A stretch of DNA of 64,000 bases, from contig NZ_OY782855.1 in assembly GCF_963678425.1 (NCBI RefSeq), forward strand, positions 558,001 to 622,000, written 5' to 3'. The first letter of the stretch is position 1, and each line of letters begins with the position of its first letter. Positions 24,427-34,682 of this stretch are shown here, piece by piece. The notes under the pieces are model-generated. The model saw only the letters and a list, made by a program, of their open reading frames with translations. It did not search any database and was not told the origin of the DNA. This DNA comes from an uncultured Bacteroides sp. (GTDB taxonomy: Bacteria; Bacteroidota; Bacteroidia; Bacteroidales; Bacteroidaceae). The translations under genes and the position numbers were made by a program.

Positions 24427-25209
24427 ATGAAATTCAAACAACAGATTCTAGACCAACTCAAAAAGAAATTCGAGGGGGTAGATGAGAAAGTTTTAACCGG
24501 GATAGCCAAAAATTGGGAGAAGACCGGAGTAGTGAAAACAGAAGACGACATCGAAGATGCTGTCGAAGACTTCACGATTCAGAAAGTTATCGAGTATGTA
24601 GGGGATTACAGAGCCACAACCGCTCAACAGAACGCAGTAACCAACTACGAAAAGAAACACGGACTGAAAGATGGCAAAAAGGCCGGAGAAGAAACCAAAG
24701 ATGACGAAGAACCTGAAGAGGGTGCTGAAGGCAAAGATGGTAAAAATCCAAAGCCAAAAGGTGGGGACGACAAAGAAATGCCAGCATGGGCAAAAGCACT
24801 GGTTGAAAGCAATAAACAACTTTCTGAGCAGCTAGCGAACATCAAAGGTAAGGAGGTCGCCAACACAAGAGTTTCAAGACTTGAGGAAGTACTGAAAGAC
24901 GTTAATCCAAAACTAACCTCACGCTACAAAAAGGACTTTAATCGACTTTCGTTCAAAGATGAAGAGGACTTTAATGAATGGTTAGAAAGTGTAGAGGAAG
25001 ACACCGCGGACTTTATTGTCCCAGTAGATAGTGTCCCAGCACAACCAGGGAACGGACCAACTGTTACACCTCCAAAGGGAGGAGCGAGAACACCGGGCAA
25101 AGAAAAGCCGTCGGAACAAGTTCTGGCTCGAGTTAAAGCGAGAGAAACCGAGGCAGTGGCTCCCCAAATTCAGGGAATCAAACTACCAGGCGCACCTGCT
25201 CAAAGCTAA
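24427..25209 (+). CDS. Capsid scaffolding-like protein
   Basis: 260 residues from the ATG at 24427. Highly charged, with an N-terminal helical segment, a disordered Lys/Glu/Gly linker (about 85-125), a coiled coil (SNKQLSEQLANIKGKEV) and a Pro/Gly-rich tail. Position directly before the decoration and capsid genes and the composition fit a scaffold. There is no protease motif. Confidence 0.65.
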   Translation: MKFKQQILDQLKKKFEGVDEKVLTGIAKNWEKTGVVKTEDDIEDAVEDFTIQKVIEYVGDYRATTAQQNAVTNYEKKHGLKDGKKAGEETKDDEEPEEGAEGKDGKNPKPKGGDDKEMPAWAKALVESNKQLSEQLANIKGKEVANTRVSRLEEVLKDVNPKLTSRYKKDFNRLSFKDEEDFNEWLESVEEDTADFIVPVDSVPAQPGNGPTVTPPKGGARTPGKEKPSEQVLARVKARETEAVAPQIQGIKLPGAPAQS

Positions 25210-25234
25210 TTATTAATTCAAAAAAGAATTTAAA

Positions 25235-25792
25235 ATGAACACAGATTTTAGTTACACCAATGCATCAGCACCAGCCGCCATCATATTCGATACGATCTAT
25301 GGAGAAGTATCCGGTGGAGCTTTGGTCGCTAATCCGGACCATGACCTCAGAGCAGGTGTGGCAGTCGGAAGGCATACAGACGGCAAGTTATACCCTATCA
25401 AGGGTTACAGACTTGTAAAAGCAGTCGCATCTGCAGACACGACAATCGAAATTGCAAAAGGCAGTGGAGTATTAATAGGCGACATTATCGCAACTGCTAA
25501 AAAAGGAGTGGCTGTGACAGCCGTAGATACAACTACCTACACCACTAAAGATGTAGTGACAGTTACTCTTGGGGTTGACATTGCTATCGGTAAGGTCCTT
25601 TACCAGGCAGCAGCAGCCAGCGCATCAGCAGCAGTTCCAATTTATACCCCTTTCGGCATTCTTGGAGACGACTGCAAAGCCGGAGAAGGTGATCGCAGAA
25701 AGAAGGTTGTTCTTGGAGCAATCGTAAGAAAAGAGACAATCCTAGCATCAGATGAAGTGATTGCCCTATTACCAACAATTCAAAAAGCATAG
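25235..25792 (+). CDS. Capsid decoration/stabilisation-like protein
   Basis: 185 residues, beta-rich and Ala/Val-rich, located between the scaffold and the major capsid gene as decoration proteins commonly are. Sequence such as VAVGRHTDGKLYPIKGYRLVKAV and DIATAKKGVAVTAVDTTTYT suggests a compact beta fold. Assignment is mainly positional. Confidence 0.6.
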   Translation: MNTDFSYTNASAPAAIIFDTIYGEVSGGALVANPDHDLRAGVAVGRHTDGKLYPIKGYRLVKAVASADTTIEIAKGSGVLIGDIIATAKKGVAVTAVDTTTYTTKDVVTVTLGVDIAIGKVLYQAAAASASAAVPIYTPFGILGDDCKAGEGDRRKKVVLGAIVRKETILASDEVIALLPTIQKA

Positions 25793-25798
25793 TAAGAC

Positions 25799-26914
25799 AT
25801 GGGACAAATGAATGCGCCAGTATTTAATGTAACACAGACCGACTTAGAAGTCGAGGTTAACAGTTACAAACCGGGGAACGGCCTAATCTGGCCGGTTTTA
25901 TTCCCATTGAAATATACGTCTAAAATGACGTTGGATGGAATCTCCGGAGAAGATGGAATTCCAGTTACTGCCGACCGTGTAGCTTTCAATACGAAGTCTC
26001 CAAAGAAGACACGTAAGACAGTCGGATCTTGGCATGGTAGACTCGGTAAGATTTCAATCTCCCGAGACAAAGATGAAAACGATATCAACGATTACAACGA
26101 ACAGTCTGCAATCGCTCAGAGTGGATTAATCCAGGACAAAGCAGCAGCTCAGTACTTGGTTGACATGGTCTATGATGATGTTAAGTTCTGTTCTGATGGT
26201 ATGGATTATCGTGTAGAACTTGATGCACTGAGAATCGGTTCATCCGGTATGCAGGTTACTAAGGAAGAAATCGACGGTGACACAGCAACCGACGACGTGA
26301 TCAACTTCAATATTCCAACAGAGAACTACAAAGGAGTAACTGCAATAGCAGGAACAGCCAATGCAGATACTATCAAGGATATTGCTGCAGCTCAGAAAGC
26401 TATTAGCAAGAAGGGCCTGAAAAAGCCAATGTTCGCGATCGTTGAGACTGAGACCATGGAGCTAATCCTTAGTGAGGCTTCACTTGCTAAGAAAGTAGCA
26501 AGTACTATCCTATCCATCGCAGGATTGGAGCAAGCAAATGAGATCAGCGTTGGTGTGGTTAATGCATATATGCAGAAACACGGTTATCCTCAATTTGTAG
26601 TAATTGACTCTTACGCAACAGTAGAGCATAAGGATGGCACAAAAGAGACACTGAAACCTTGGAATGCAAATGTTATCACATTGTCTCCAACTGTTCAATT
26701 AGGATGGACTTATTACAAGCCAGTGCCAATGGTTAAAGATACTGCAGCATTGCAGGCTCAAGGTTCTTACTTTAAGACAACCATCTATTCTGAAGTCAAC
26801 CCAATGTTGGAAACAACTATGGCAGAGGCTTATATTCAGCCGGCTCTTATCAACAGAGCATCGCTTGTATTTATCAATGCTAAAAAGACCACTTGGAATA
26901 ACGGTGAGGTTTAA
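25799..26914 (+). CDS. Major capsid protein
   Basis: 371 residues. HK97-like features by layout: an N-arm, an E-loop-like region with SWHGRLGKISISRD, and a C-terminal part with YYKPVPMVKDTAALQAQGSYFKTTIYSEVNPMLETTMAEAYIQPALIN. Its order (scaffold, decoration, capsid, connector) supports the call. Resembles the major capsid protein E family. Confidence 0.85.
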   Translation: MGQMNAPVFNVTQTDLEVEVNSYKPGNGLIWPVLFPLKYTSKMTLDGISGEDGIPVTADRVAFNTKSPKKTRKTVGSWHGRLGKISISRDKDENDINDYNEQSAIAQSGLIQDKAAAQYLVDMVYDDVKFCSDGMDYRVELDALRIGSSGMQVTKEEIDGDTATDDVINFNIPTENYKGVTAIAGTANADTIKDIAAAQKAISKKGLKKPMFAIVETETMELILSEASLAKKVASTILSIAGLEQANEISVGVVNAYMQKHGYPQFVVIDSYATVEHKDGTKETLKPWNANVITLSPTVQLGWTYYKPVPMVKDTAALQAQGSYFKTTIYSEVNPMLETTMAEAYIQPALINRASLVFINAKKTTWNNGEV

Positions 26915-26939
26915 GCAACGATAGAATAAGACACGCAAA

Positions 26940-27269
26940 ATGACAGCCCAGGAATATTTAAAGACCATTAATTCTTATCCGGTACCAGCACTGGCCCTTC
27001 AAGGCATAGCGCTGGTACGCGGAATAGATTTAACCAAGACTCTCGACATTGATACGCTAAAATCTAAACCGATGAGGCTGGCTATCGCTGACGTTAAGAA
27101 ATGGATTAGTGGAGCCCCCGATGTTGTCGAAGGAGGAGTTAATATTTCATTCTCAAATAGTGAAAGGGAAATCCTAAGAATGGAGGCCGATTCTGTATAC
27201 TATGAAATAGGAGGAGCAGACGACACTATATCAATGACAACATTTGGAAACAAAGGAGAGGACTTGTAA
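26940..27269 (+). CDS. Head-tail connector-like protein
   Basis: 109 residues, helical start (TAQEYLKTINSYPVPALALQGIALVRGID), directly after the capsid gene where adaptor proteins lie. Overlaps the next start by one base. Function by position. Confidence 0.6.
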   Translation: MTAQEYLKTINSYPVPALALQGIALVRGIDLTKTLDIDTLKSKPMRLAIADVKKWISGAPDVVEGGVNISFSNSEREILRMEADSVYYEIGGADDTISMTTFGNKGEDL

Positions 27270-27595
27270 TGTACACAAACGGAACAATCAGTTATAAAGC
27301 CAAAGACGCTGAACCTGCCACAGACGAATACGGAGTACCTATAGAATCAACCGGAACCGAAAGCGCATGGAGCGATCCTATAGAATGCCTCATTCAAACG
27401 AACAAACACGAAAACACAGGCAGCAATAAAGGTGGAGTATTCACGATGGCCAAATACAATGTCCTGATGGAATCATCAACACCAATAACAGCAGATATGG
27501 TTAGACTAACAAGACAAGGCCAAAGCCTTGGCGATTTTCCAGTGCAGGACAACCAATTACTAGAAACAGTCGGGAGAGTCAAAATAACAGTTTAG
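27269..27595 (+). CDS. Head closure-like protein
   Basis: 108 residues, beta-rich (SYKAKDAEPATDEYGVPIES, then GGVFTMAKYNVLMES). The second connector position corresponds to head closure (stopper) proteins. No specific motif. Confidence 0.55.
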   Translation: MYTNGTISYKAKDAEPATDEYGVPIESTGTESAWSDPIECLIQTNKHENTGSNKGGVFTMAKYNVLMESSTPITADMVRLTRQGQSLGDFPVQDNQLLETVGRVKITV

Positions 27596-27597
27596 AT

Positions 27598-28077
27598 ATG
27601 CCGATCGAGAAAACAACATCTGAAAAAGCTATTGAAGAAGCCATAAAGAAAGCTATTCTGGAGAATGAGAAAGAAGTCCTAAAAGGGCTTTCTCTTATTG
27701 GAGAAGAATGCAGGAACAATGCAAGACTCAACAGAGGATATAAGGACCAGACTGGTAACTTAAATAGCTCTATAGGATGGGTAGTTTTAAAAGATGGGCA
27801 TCCGGAATATGAAGGTGGACTTGTTTCTACTCCTTCCGGAAGCGAAGAAGGAGCAAAAGGACAAATTATCGGAGCAGAAATGCTGGATAAATGGTCTTCT
27901 GAGTTCAAAGAAGGATATGTTCTTCTATTAGTAGCCGGTATGAATTATGCTTCATTTGTTCAGAATGGGACAAGCAGAATGCCAGGACGCAACGTGCTTA
28001 AAAGTGCAGAACTAATTGTGCAAGGCTTAATGGATGAACTCATGCAAAATATAATGAAGAATAACAGCAAGAAGTGA
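27598..28077 (+). CDS. HK97 gp10-like tail component
   Basis: 159 residues with RLNRGYKDQTGNLNSSIGWVV and later LVAGMNYASFVQNGTSRMPGRNVLKSAE, the arrangement of HK97-gp10-type proteins (YA.FVE.GT..mpa.P). Minor tail or connector protein. The stop overlaps the next gene. Confidence 0.75.
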   Translation: MPIEKTTSEKAIEEAIKKAILENEKEVLKGLSLIGEECRNNARLNRGYKDQTGNLNSSIGWVVLKDGHPEYEGGLVSTPSGSEEGAKGQIIGAEMLDKWSSEFKEGYVLLLVAGMNYASFVQNGTSRMPGRNVLKSAELIVQGLMDELMQNIMKNNSKK

Positions 28078-28484
28078 TGGAAAAGACAGCAGGACAAATC
28101 GAAGGGGACTTATTCAAAGCAATCCAAGCTACGGACCTACAAGCCGGCATTAATGGAAAGATATATCGAAAAGGACTTAGACCATTGAACTCACAAAGTG
28201 AGGATGCGGTGATCTACTTCGTGGATGGTCTATCTGGCCAGAAACAGAAAGGGAACGTAGAGGTCAATGTTTTTGTTCCAGATAAAGATAACGGTACTGG
28301 TGTATACACACAAAATCTATCACGTACTACAGCTATAGAGGCCGCACTTGCTAGAATACTTTCGCAATTACCGACAACAGAATATGACTGGAAGCTTGGA
28401 GATACGATACGTACATATGAAGATAAAGACTCACATCAACATTTCGTGTGCTTATCATTAGATTATAGTAGAATAACATTTTAA
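28077..28484 (+). CDS. Tail completion/terminator-like protein
   Basis: 136 residues starting at the ATG in TGATG with the previous stop. Alpha/beta, with LSRTTAIEAALARILSQLPTTEY. Position between the gp10-like gene and the tail tube gene matches tail terminators. Confidence 0.6.
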   Translation: MEKTAGQIEGDLFKAIQATDLQAGINGKIYRKGLRPLNSQSEDAVIYFVDGLSGQKQKGNVEVNVFVPDKDNGTGVYTQNLSRTTAIEAALARILSQLPTTEYDWKLGDTIRTYEDKDSHQHFVCLSLDYSRITF

Positions 28485-28495
28485 AAATTAAAGAA

Positions 28496-29029
28496 ATGGC
28501 AGATTCAGTTTTGAATTCATCCCCAATCATGGCATGGTCAGAATGTACCATCAAAGTAGGGAAAACAGGAGCAGCCGACGCAATGGCAACAGCGATCGAA
28601 CAGATAGGACAAGTGAAGGAAAAGAGTACTACTCTTGAACCATCAGACGGCACATCGCTTAAAGCTACAAAATCAGGTGGCCAATTAGTAGCGCAGGAAG
28701 ACCTGCAGGGTGATATCGTATTAAAAACACGAATCATAGAACCTAGTTTTGCACTCGATACGCTATTCACTGGTGCGGTTGTCACGCCGGCTACCGAACT
28801 GGTAGAAGAAGTTGCAACAGTTAAGACTACAGTTGTAGCCGATCCATTCAGCGTAGAGGTGATGCCAAAGAATGTAGGTGCTAAAGGCATCAGGATTCGT
28901 AAATCACATGTGAAATACAAACCAGGTTACTCTGAAGAAGAAGGTAACTATGTAGACATCGAATTCACTATTCTAGCATGCGCAGATGGTGAACTTTATA
29001 AGAGATTCACTAAGAAAGCGACAGCTTAA
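28496..29029 (+). CDS. Major tail (tube) protein
   Basis: 177 residues, beta-rich, preceding the tail chaperone pair. Starts after an A-rich leader that is repeated before the gene at 34683. The sequence VGKTGAADAMATAIEQIGQVKEKSTTLEPSDGT is a tail-tube-like N-terminus. Confidence 0.75.
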   Translation: MADSVLNSSPIMAWSECTIKVGKTGAADAMATAIEQIGQVKEKSTTLEPSDGTSLKATKSGGQLVAQEDLQGDIVLKTRIIEPSFALDTLFTGAVVTPATELVEEVATVKTTVVADPFSVEVMPKNVGAKGIRIRKSHVKYKPGYSEEEGNYVDIEFTILACADGELYKRFTKKATA

Positions 29030-29031
29030 CG

Positions 29032-29520
29032 ATGAAGAAAGATAAAAGCATAGAACAACGTACTGCAGATGCAATTATGCAGAAAGAGCAGGAAGTAAAC
29101 ATTGGAGGAACGACTTACAAGGTCGCTCCTCCAACTACTGCTACATTGATGGAAACAAGCATTCTTATCGCTAAGATGCCAAGGGAACTCCCAAACAAGG
29201 ATAACATTGTCATGGAAGCATTAAGGCTCGGCAAGTATGCAAATATCGTAGGACAGATAATCGCAACTATTATCCTTGGAGAGAAGAACCTGTTTGAAGA
29301 CAGGATAATAACGAAGCGTTATTTATTCGTAATTAAGAAGACAAAGAAAGTGCGTATAGATAAAAGAGAAGAGCTGACCAAAACGATCATTCAAGAATTA
29401 CGTCCTTCCAAACTATCAGAAGTACTAGCAAACTTACTATTAGGATTAGAGGTATCCGATTTTTTCGGAGTTACCACTTCCCTGATCGAAATAAACATTC
29501 TGAAACCGACGAAGAAGTAG
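29032..29520 (+). CDS. Tail assembly chaperone, short (G-like) form
   Basis: 162 residues between tail tube and tape measure genes. Helical protein (VNIGGTTYKVAPPTTATLMETSILIAKMP). A -1 slippery heptamer T TTT TTC is in frame at 29460-29466, 18 codons before the stop, and a long open -1 frame continues to 29774. This is the lambda G/GT arrangement. Confidence 0.85.
   Translation: MKKDKSIEQRTADAIMQKEQEVNIGGTTYKVAPPTTATLMETSILIAKMPRELPNKDNIVMEALRLGKYANIVGQIIATIILGEKNLFEDRIITKRYLFVIKKTKKVRIDKREELTKTIIQELRPSKLSEVLANLLLGLEVSDFFGVTTSLIEINILKPTKK
29460..29466 (+). other. Programmed -1 frameshift site TTTTTTC
   Basis: In the zero frame the codons are GAT TTT TTC, giving the canonical slippery heptamer U UUU UUC. 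Shifting by -1 enters a frame open to 29774. The location between tail tube and tape measure genes is where nearly all siphoviruses carry such a shift. Confidence 0.85.
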
Positions 29521-29774
29521 GAAGTGGTAATAAGAGCGATAGTATCTGGGCTTCAGTCTTAGGAGCGATAAAAAATCTAGGAATAACTCCGGAGTATGCT
29601 ATACATGAAATGAGTTATCAGAATCTTATTCTTTATAGTGCTGTTCTTCCTGATTACACTAAAAAAGATAAGAAGGACAAAAAGTGGAACAGCGCAATAG
29701 ATGCTAACAACCCGGATAATTTTAAAAAAAATAATGGTAACGATGATGAAGAAGTCGTTGTCAAAAAGAGATAA
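29466..29774 (+). CDS. Tail assembly chaperone, T extension (made by -1 frameshift)
   Basis: After slippage at 29460-29466 the ribosome reads about 102 more residues, including DSIWASVLGAIKNLGITPEYAIHEMSYQNL and an acidic/basic tail ending VVVKKR. WxxV.. and IHEMSYQNL-type segments are typical of gpT-like extensions that contact tail tube subunits. The fusion product is about 247 residues (29032-29466 joined to 29466-29774). Confidence 0.8.
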   Translation, partial: RSYHFPDRNKHSETDEEVGSGNKSDSIWASVLGAIKNLGITPEYAIHEMSYQNLILYSAVLPDYTKKDKKDKKWNSAIDANNPDNFKKNNGNDDEEVVVKKR

Positions 29775-29780
29775 ACGGTC

Positions 29781-32700
29781 ATGAGTGATATATACTTTAA
29801 AGCGAGATTAGATAACAGCCAACTAACAGCAGACGCGCAGGTTGCTAAAACAACTTTAGCCGGAGTTGGAGACTCCGCAGTAGCTGAAGGTGCAAGAGTC
29901 GATAATGCTGTTAAAACTGTAACAGAAAGTATTGACAAACAAATACAGAACCTCGCTTCAAAGGGCCAAACGAATGCGGCCAATATCGAAAGTATGGTAA
30001 CAGGTACCATGAACCGTATCAATACCAAGATTTCTAAAATGGGATTTGCCGACACCGTGCAGGCTGGCATTGATTCTACAAAGAAAAAGATCGAACTCTT
30101 AAAAGAGGAAGTATCAGCGATGCACTTTGACCTTAAAAATCCTAATTCATTTCAAGGCACAGGTGCTGCCGACACATCTATGGCTGTTAAACAATTAATG
30201 ACAACCATACAAGGGCTCGAAGGCGAACTAACTCAATTGCAATCTACCCACGACAAGACAACTAGCAAGGTAGTCCGTATGAGAACCGAGATGATGAATC
30301 TTAGGGAGCAGATGTCAAGAATGGGAGAAGCCGGCCAAAGAAACACCGCAGAATATGAGCAAGTAAGATCTGCCCTCGTTAAACTCACAAAGCAATATAA
30401 CCTCACAAGAAAAGAGGCGCAAATCCTTGCAAACCCAAATGCCAGGACACAAGCTGTTATATCAGGAATCAATGGTATATCCGGAGCACTGACTGCAGCA
30501 ACTGGAGTAGTCGGAATGTTCACGGACGACAACGAAAAGCTGATAAAAATACAAACCAAGTTGCAAAGTGTTATGGCGATAACAATGGGTATTCAGCAAA
30601 TGACTGCAACATTTACCCAGGCATCAGCATTTAAGATCGTGATCATGTCTAAAGCACAGAACCTATGTGCGGTATCATCTGCATTTCTTGGACGTGCATT
30701 CACCGTTATGGGATTCAGTGCTGCAGCAGCAGCAACAATGGGAAAGGTTGCTCTGGCTGGCCTTACATTAGGTCTATCTTTACTTATTGGATGGATAGCA
30801 GAAGCAATCGCAAAATGGCAATCAGCGAACCAATCCATGCAAGATGCAACCAAGCAAGCAAGCAGACAAATAACTGAAGCAGTCGACGGTCAGACGCAAA
30901 CAGTTGCTCAATCGATATCAGCACTAGAGAAGTTGCAACGTCAATGGAATGCGCTAGGTAATAGCCTGAAAGCGAAACAAAAATTCATTACCGATAACAA
31001 GGAAGAGTTCCATAAATTAGGATTCTCAGTCAATAGCGTCAGCGACGCTGAGAACATCCTTGTAAAAAATACAGCCGCAGTCGTTAAGGCTCTAGAACTA
31101 AGAGCCAAAGCAGCAGCTTATCAGTCCATCGCAGAGGATGAATATAAAAAGATGGCCCAAGCAGACATCACTGCTGAAATGCAGCTAAAGCAAAAACCAT
31201 TAAAAGAAGACTATAAAAAGAATATCCAGACAAAAGTATGGACTTCCAGTTCAACTTTCTACATGGATACTCAGACTGGATATGATTATAATGACGAAGC
31301 AAATGCGAAAAAAAATCAGGCAGCCAGAATTAAACATCAGAAAGACCTAGCAAGAATGCATTCAATATATGGCAACCAAATTACTAAGATGCAAGCCGAC
31401 TCTGAACAGGAACTGGCATCGCTTCAAATGGCTAGCGGACTTACTCCATATGTTGAACAGAAAAAAGAAAAGAAGAAAAAGGATAAAAAAGATAACCGCA
31501 CAGAAGAGGAATATCTGCAAATATTAAATGAAAATAACCAGGAAGCAATACGTTATAAACAAGACCTGCAAAATGAAATGACACAGGCCGAAATTAATTC
31601 GTTGGCAGACGGAACATCGAAAGTACTTGCACAGATGGAACTTGATCATACTATCAAGATGCAGAAGCTAGATGAGCAGGAACAGGACGCATTAAAGAAA
31701 GCGCAAGACAGAGCTGAAAAGGCATTCAAAGCAAACCCTGACAATCCTAAAGATGCCGTATTTGATAGAAGCACGATTACTTTGTCAACAGATCAGACAA
31801 AATTATATAATCAGCTTAGACTTAACGAGGAAAAAGCATATAACAAGAGCATAGTAGAAGAACAACAGAAGGTCTTTAAAACGCTTATAGAGAAGTATAA
31901 GTCATATGCAGACGCTCGTAAAGAAGCAGAGGATAAGTTCAATAAAGAACGCGTCGTTTTAGTTAAGAATGGAGCCACGAAAGATTCTCTTGATTTGCAG
32001 GAAAAAGATAAAAACGATACTCTTTCAAAGATAGATGAAACCTTTGCAGAAAGCAGTGAGACATACAAACAGTGGATGGACACAATTACAAACATGACCG
32101 TTCAGCAACTTCTGTCTTCGCTTATAAAAGCGCAACTCATGCTCCAGCAGCAGAGAGATCCAGAGACAGGAGCAACAAAAAACACCAAAGAAGTCGCTGT
32201 CCTCAGAGCAACGATTGCTAAACTCCAGGACCAATTGAATAAAACATCAAACGGTAAAACTGGAAACACAACTAAAAATAGCGTCAAGGAATGGAAGGAC
32301 CTTAATGAAGTGCTTTCTAAGACAGCCAATGAATTTAAAGAGATTGGTAAAACCATCGGAGGTGTTGCAGGTGATGTTATAAGTTTTGCCGGAGAAATCG
32401 CAGCAACAGGAGTGGCGATGATTTCAAGCATCGGGCAGTTGGCAGCCGGAACAATGACAAGTGTTACTGCAGCTGGAGTTACTACAACCAGAACGCTCAT
32501 TACCGTAGAGAAGGCATCCGTTATCTTAGCTATCATTTCGGCAGCAATGCAGATCGCTCAAATGATTGCATCGCTTCTTAAAGATGGGAAATCACAAGAA
32601 CAAGACCAGATAGAAATCCAGGGCGCTCTTGCAAGTACGCTTAATGACTATAATAATAAACTGATTGCAACTAAATTGCTTCAGGATGAGGTATGGGGTA

Positions 32701-33722
32701 CCAATGCATTAAAGAATATGCTTAATGCAATTGAAGCTTTATCCGAAGCTCAGAGCAATTACAATAATTTATTAAACGGGACAGCATTTAATAGCACGCA
32801 AACACTGCGAGAATCCCTGCAATATAAAACTAGATCATCCGGAACATGGCATCACAGCAGATGGCAAAATCTAGAGGATTGGGTAAAGCAGAATATGGGG
32901 CAAGATCTTTTTGATTCGGAAGGATCAATCAACATAGACCTTGCAGAGTCCTTACTATCAAAGAATGCAGACAGGCTCGATGATACAACAAAGGATAACC
33001 TGCAGGCGCTTATCGATGCCCAAAAGTCAATCGAGGACGCAAACGATGCAATGACAAGCTATATCTCTGAAACCTTCGGAGACCTAGGTGATGGTATGGC
33101 AGACGCGATTGTGAATGCATTCAAAAATGGAGAGAATGCTGCTGAAGCATTCGGAGATAGTGTTCAAGAAATCATTCAGAATATAGGCTTACAGATGGTT
33201 AAGACTTTATTAATGGACAGATACTTTAATGCTTATCAATCAAAACTCACAGCCGCTTACAAACAGTTTGATACAGATAAGGACCAAGGTAAGCTGGACG
33301 CTGCAATCGTTCAATATACATCTGATTTAATGGATTCGCTCCCAGAAGCTCAGACATTAAGTGATGAATTGCTTCAGACATTAAGTGATGCATACAAGAA
33401 AGCATTCGGAGAGGACCTTTATACTTCAGACAGCAGAGAAGCATCATCAGGTGATGGTATAGCTTCAGCAAGCCAGGACAGCATCGACGAATTAAACGGT
33501 CGAATGTCTGCGATACAGGAACATACTTATAACATTGTGGCCGGAATGCAGATTCTTATAAGCACAAGTGCAAGTATACTCGAAAAAGTTATTGGCATAA
33601 AGGAAGATACAGCAAGACTTGTAAATATAGAGATTACATCGGATGAATTGAGAAATGAAGTAGCTAAAGTGCGCGAGGTTATGGACAGCTTCAATATTCA
33701 TGGAATTACAATAAAGAGATAA
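29781..33722 (+). CDS. Tape measure protein
   Basis: 1313 residues, the second-largest phage gene. Coiled coils dominate (about 50-230 and 570-800). A hydrophobic cluster (FTVMGFSAAAAATMGKVALA and LTLGLSLLIGWIAEAIA, about 305-350) and another near 855-930 could cross the host membrane during DNA delivery. Length predicts a tail roughly 200 nm long by the usual 1.5 angstrom per residue rule. Confidence 0.92.
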   Translation: MSDIYFKARLDNSQLTADAQVAKTTLAGVGDSAVAEGARVDNAVKTVTESIDKQIQNLASKGQTNAANIESMVTGTMNRINTKISKMGFADTVQAGIDSTKKKIELLKEEVSAMHFDLKNPNSFQGTGAADTSMAVKQLMTTIQGLEGELTQLQSTHDKTTSKVVRMRTEMMNLREQMSRMGEAGQRNTAEYEQVRSALVKLTKQYNLTRKEAQILANPNARTQAVISGINGISGALTAATGVVGMFTDDNEKLIKIQTKLQSVMAITMGIQQMTATFTQASAFKIVIMSKAQNLCAVSSAFLGRAFTVMGFSAAAAATMGKVALAGLTLGLSLLIGWIAEAIAKWQSANQSMQDATKQASRQITEAVDGQTQTVAQSISALEKLQRQWNALGNSLKAKQKFITDNKEEFHKLGFSVNSVSDAENILVKNTAAVVKALELRAKAAAYQSIAEDEYKKMAQADITAEMQLKQKPLKEDYKKNIQTKVWTSSSTFYMDTQTGYDYNDEANAKKNQAARIKHQKDLARMHSIYGNQITKMQADSEQELASLQMASGLTPYVEQKKEKKKKDKKDNRTEEEYLQILNENNQEAIRYKQDLQNEMTQAEINSLADGTSKVLAQMELDHTIKMQKLDEQEQDALKKAQDRAEKAFKANPDNPKDAVFDRSTITLSTDQTKLYNQLRLNEEKAYNKSIVEEQQKVFKTLIEKYKSYADARKEAEDKFNKERVVLVKNGATKDSLDLQEKDKNDTLSKIDETFAESSETYKQWMDTITNMTVQQLLSSLIKAQLMLQQQRDPETGATKNTKEVAVLRATIAKLQDQLNKTSNGKTGNTTKNSVKEWKDLNEVLSKTANEFKEIGKTIGGVAGDVISFAGEIAATGVAMISSIGQLAAGTMTSVTAAGVTTTRTLITVEKASVILAIISAAMQIAQMIASLLKDGKSQEQDQIEIQGALASTLNDYNNKLIATKLLQDEVWGTNALKNMLNAIEALSEAQSNYNNLLNGTAFNSTQTLRESLQYKTRSSGTWHHSRWQNLEDWVKQNMGQDLFDSEGSINIDLAESLLSKNADRLDDTTKDNLQALIDAQKSIEDANDAMTSYISETFGDLGDGMADAIVNAFKNGENAAEAFGDSVQEIIQNIGLQMVKTLLMDRYFNAYQSKLTAAYKQFDTDKDQGKLDAAIVQYTSDLMDSLPEAQTLSDELLQTLSDAYKKAFGEDLYTSDSREASSGDGIASASQDSIDELNGRMSAIQEHTYNIVAGMQILISTSASILEKVIGIKEDTARLVNIEITSDELRNEVAKVREVMDSFNIHGITIKR

Positions 33723-33726
33723 ACAA

Positions 33727-34671
33727 ATGGAAGGCGAATTATTCATAGATGGGAAAGACGCTTATACCACATATGGTATAGGCATAATTAACGCAGGATA
33801 TAAAGGCATAGCCTCCTACCCTTCCTTAAAAGAGCCTGATACTAATGACTGGCCAGATGAAAATGGAATAGAGGCCGATCTTAGTGAACCTGCACTCGAT
33901 AAAAGAGATATATCTATAAATTTCTATGGAGTTAGTGAAATAGGAGCCGCAAGCATGATATCCGATCTTTCATCCGGAGCATACCACATCTGGTACTTCG
34001 CAGAAATTGGATGCACAATGAAACTCCGAATATCAAAAGAGAGCTCAAAAAAGATAGTTAAGAGTCTTCAGACATTTACTTTAAAATTCATTGATGATTT
34101 CCCATTTTATGGATTCACGATGCCGGATGATGAGACCAAACCTATTATACCGCAATGGGGAGTTAGCCAAACCGGATACAATATAGATGATATATCACTT
34201 GCGGATTATGGTATATATGTCATTGATGGAGCCGATGAAAATATAATGGAAACTCCAGAGGCCAAGACAAACCTAGAAATCAGCATTAAGAATAAGAATG
34301 GAATTACATACGATGCCTCATTTATTAAGTATAAAAGTAAGGATTGTACAATTCCACTATTCATAAGAAGCAGTAGTAAAGAGGACTTCTGGAATAGATA
34401 CTATACTCTGCTTTATAACTTGACAAGACCTGAGGCACGTAGATTTTTATTTTCCAGAACAAATACGGAATATAGCTTCTATTACAAATCAGGTTCATGT
34501 TCTAGAATTGAAATATTATCCGATGGTGGAATATGGTGCGAATTCTCTATTGTGCTTGTATTCATGGATTATACAACAAAAGAATTCTATGCACCAATCA
34601 AGCTATTACAAGACGGCAATATAAAACTATTATTAAACGGGACGATACATAAATTTAATACTAACATTTAA
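33727..34671 (+). CDS. Distal tail (Dit)-like protein
   Basis: 314 residues directly after the tape measure gene. GELFIDGKDAYTTYGIGIINAGYKG at the start is a Dit-type beta-strand opening, and TRPEARRFLFSRTNTEYSFYYKSGSC later fits its second half. Dit forms the hub at the tail tip that joins tube and fibre. Confidence 0.65.
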   Translation: MEGELFIDGKDAYTTYGIGIINAGYKGIASYPSLKEPDTNDWPDENGIEADLSEPALDKRDISINFYGVSEIGAASMISDLSSGAYHIWYFAEIGCTMKLRISKESSKKIVKSLQTFTLKFIDDFPFYGFTMPDDETKPIIPQWGVSQTGYNIDDISLADYGIYVIDGADENIMETPEAKTNLEISIKNKNGITYDASFIKYKSKDCTIPLFIRSSSKEDFWNRYYTLLYNLTRPEARRFLFSRTNTEYSFYYKSGSCSRIEILSDGGIWCEFSIVLVFMDYTTKEFYAPIKLLQDGNIKLLLNGTIHKFNTNI

Positions 34672-34682
34672 AAATTAAAGAA

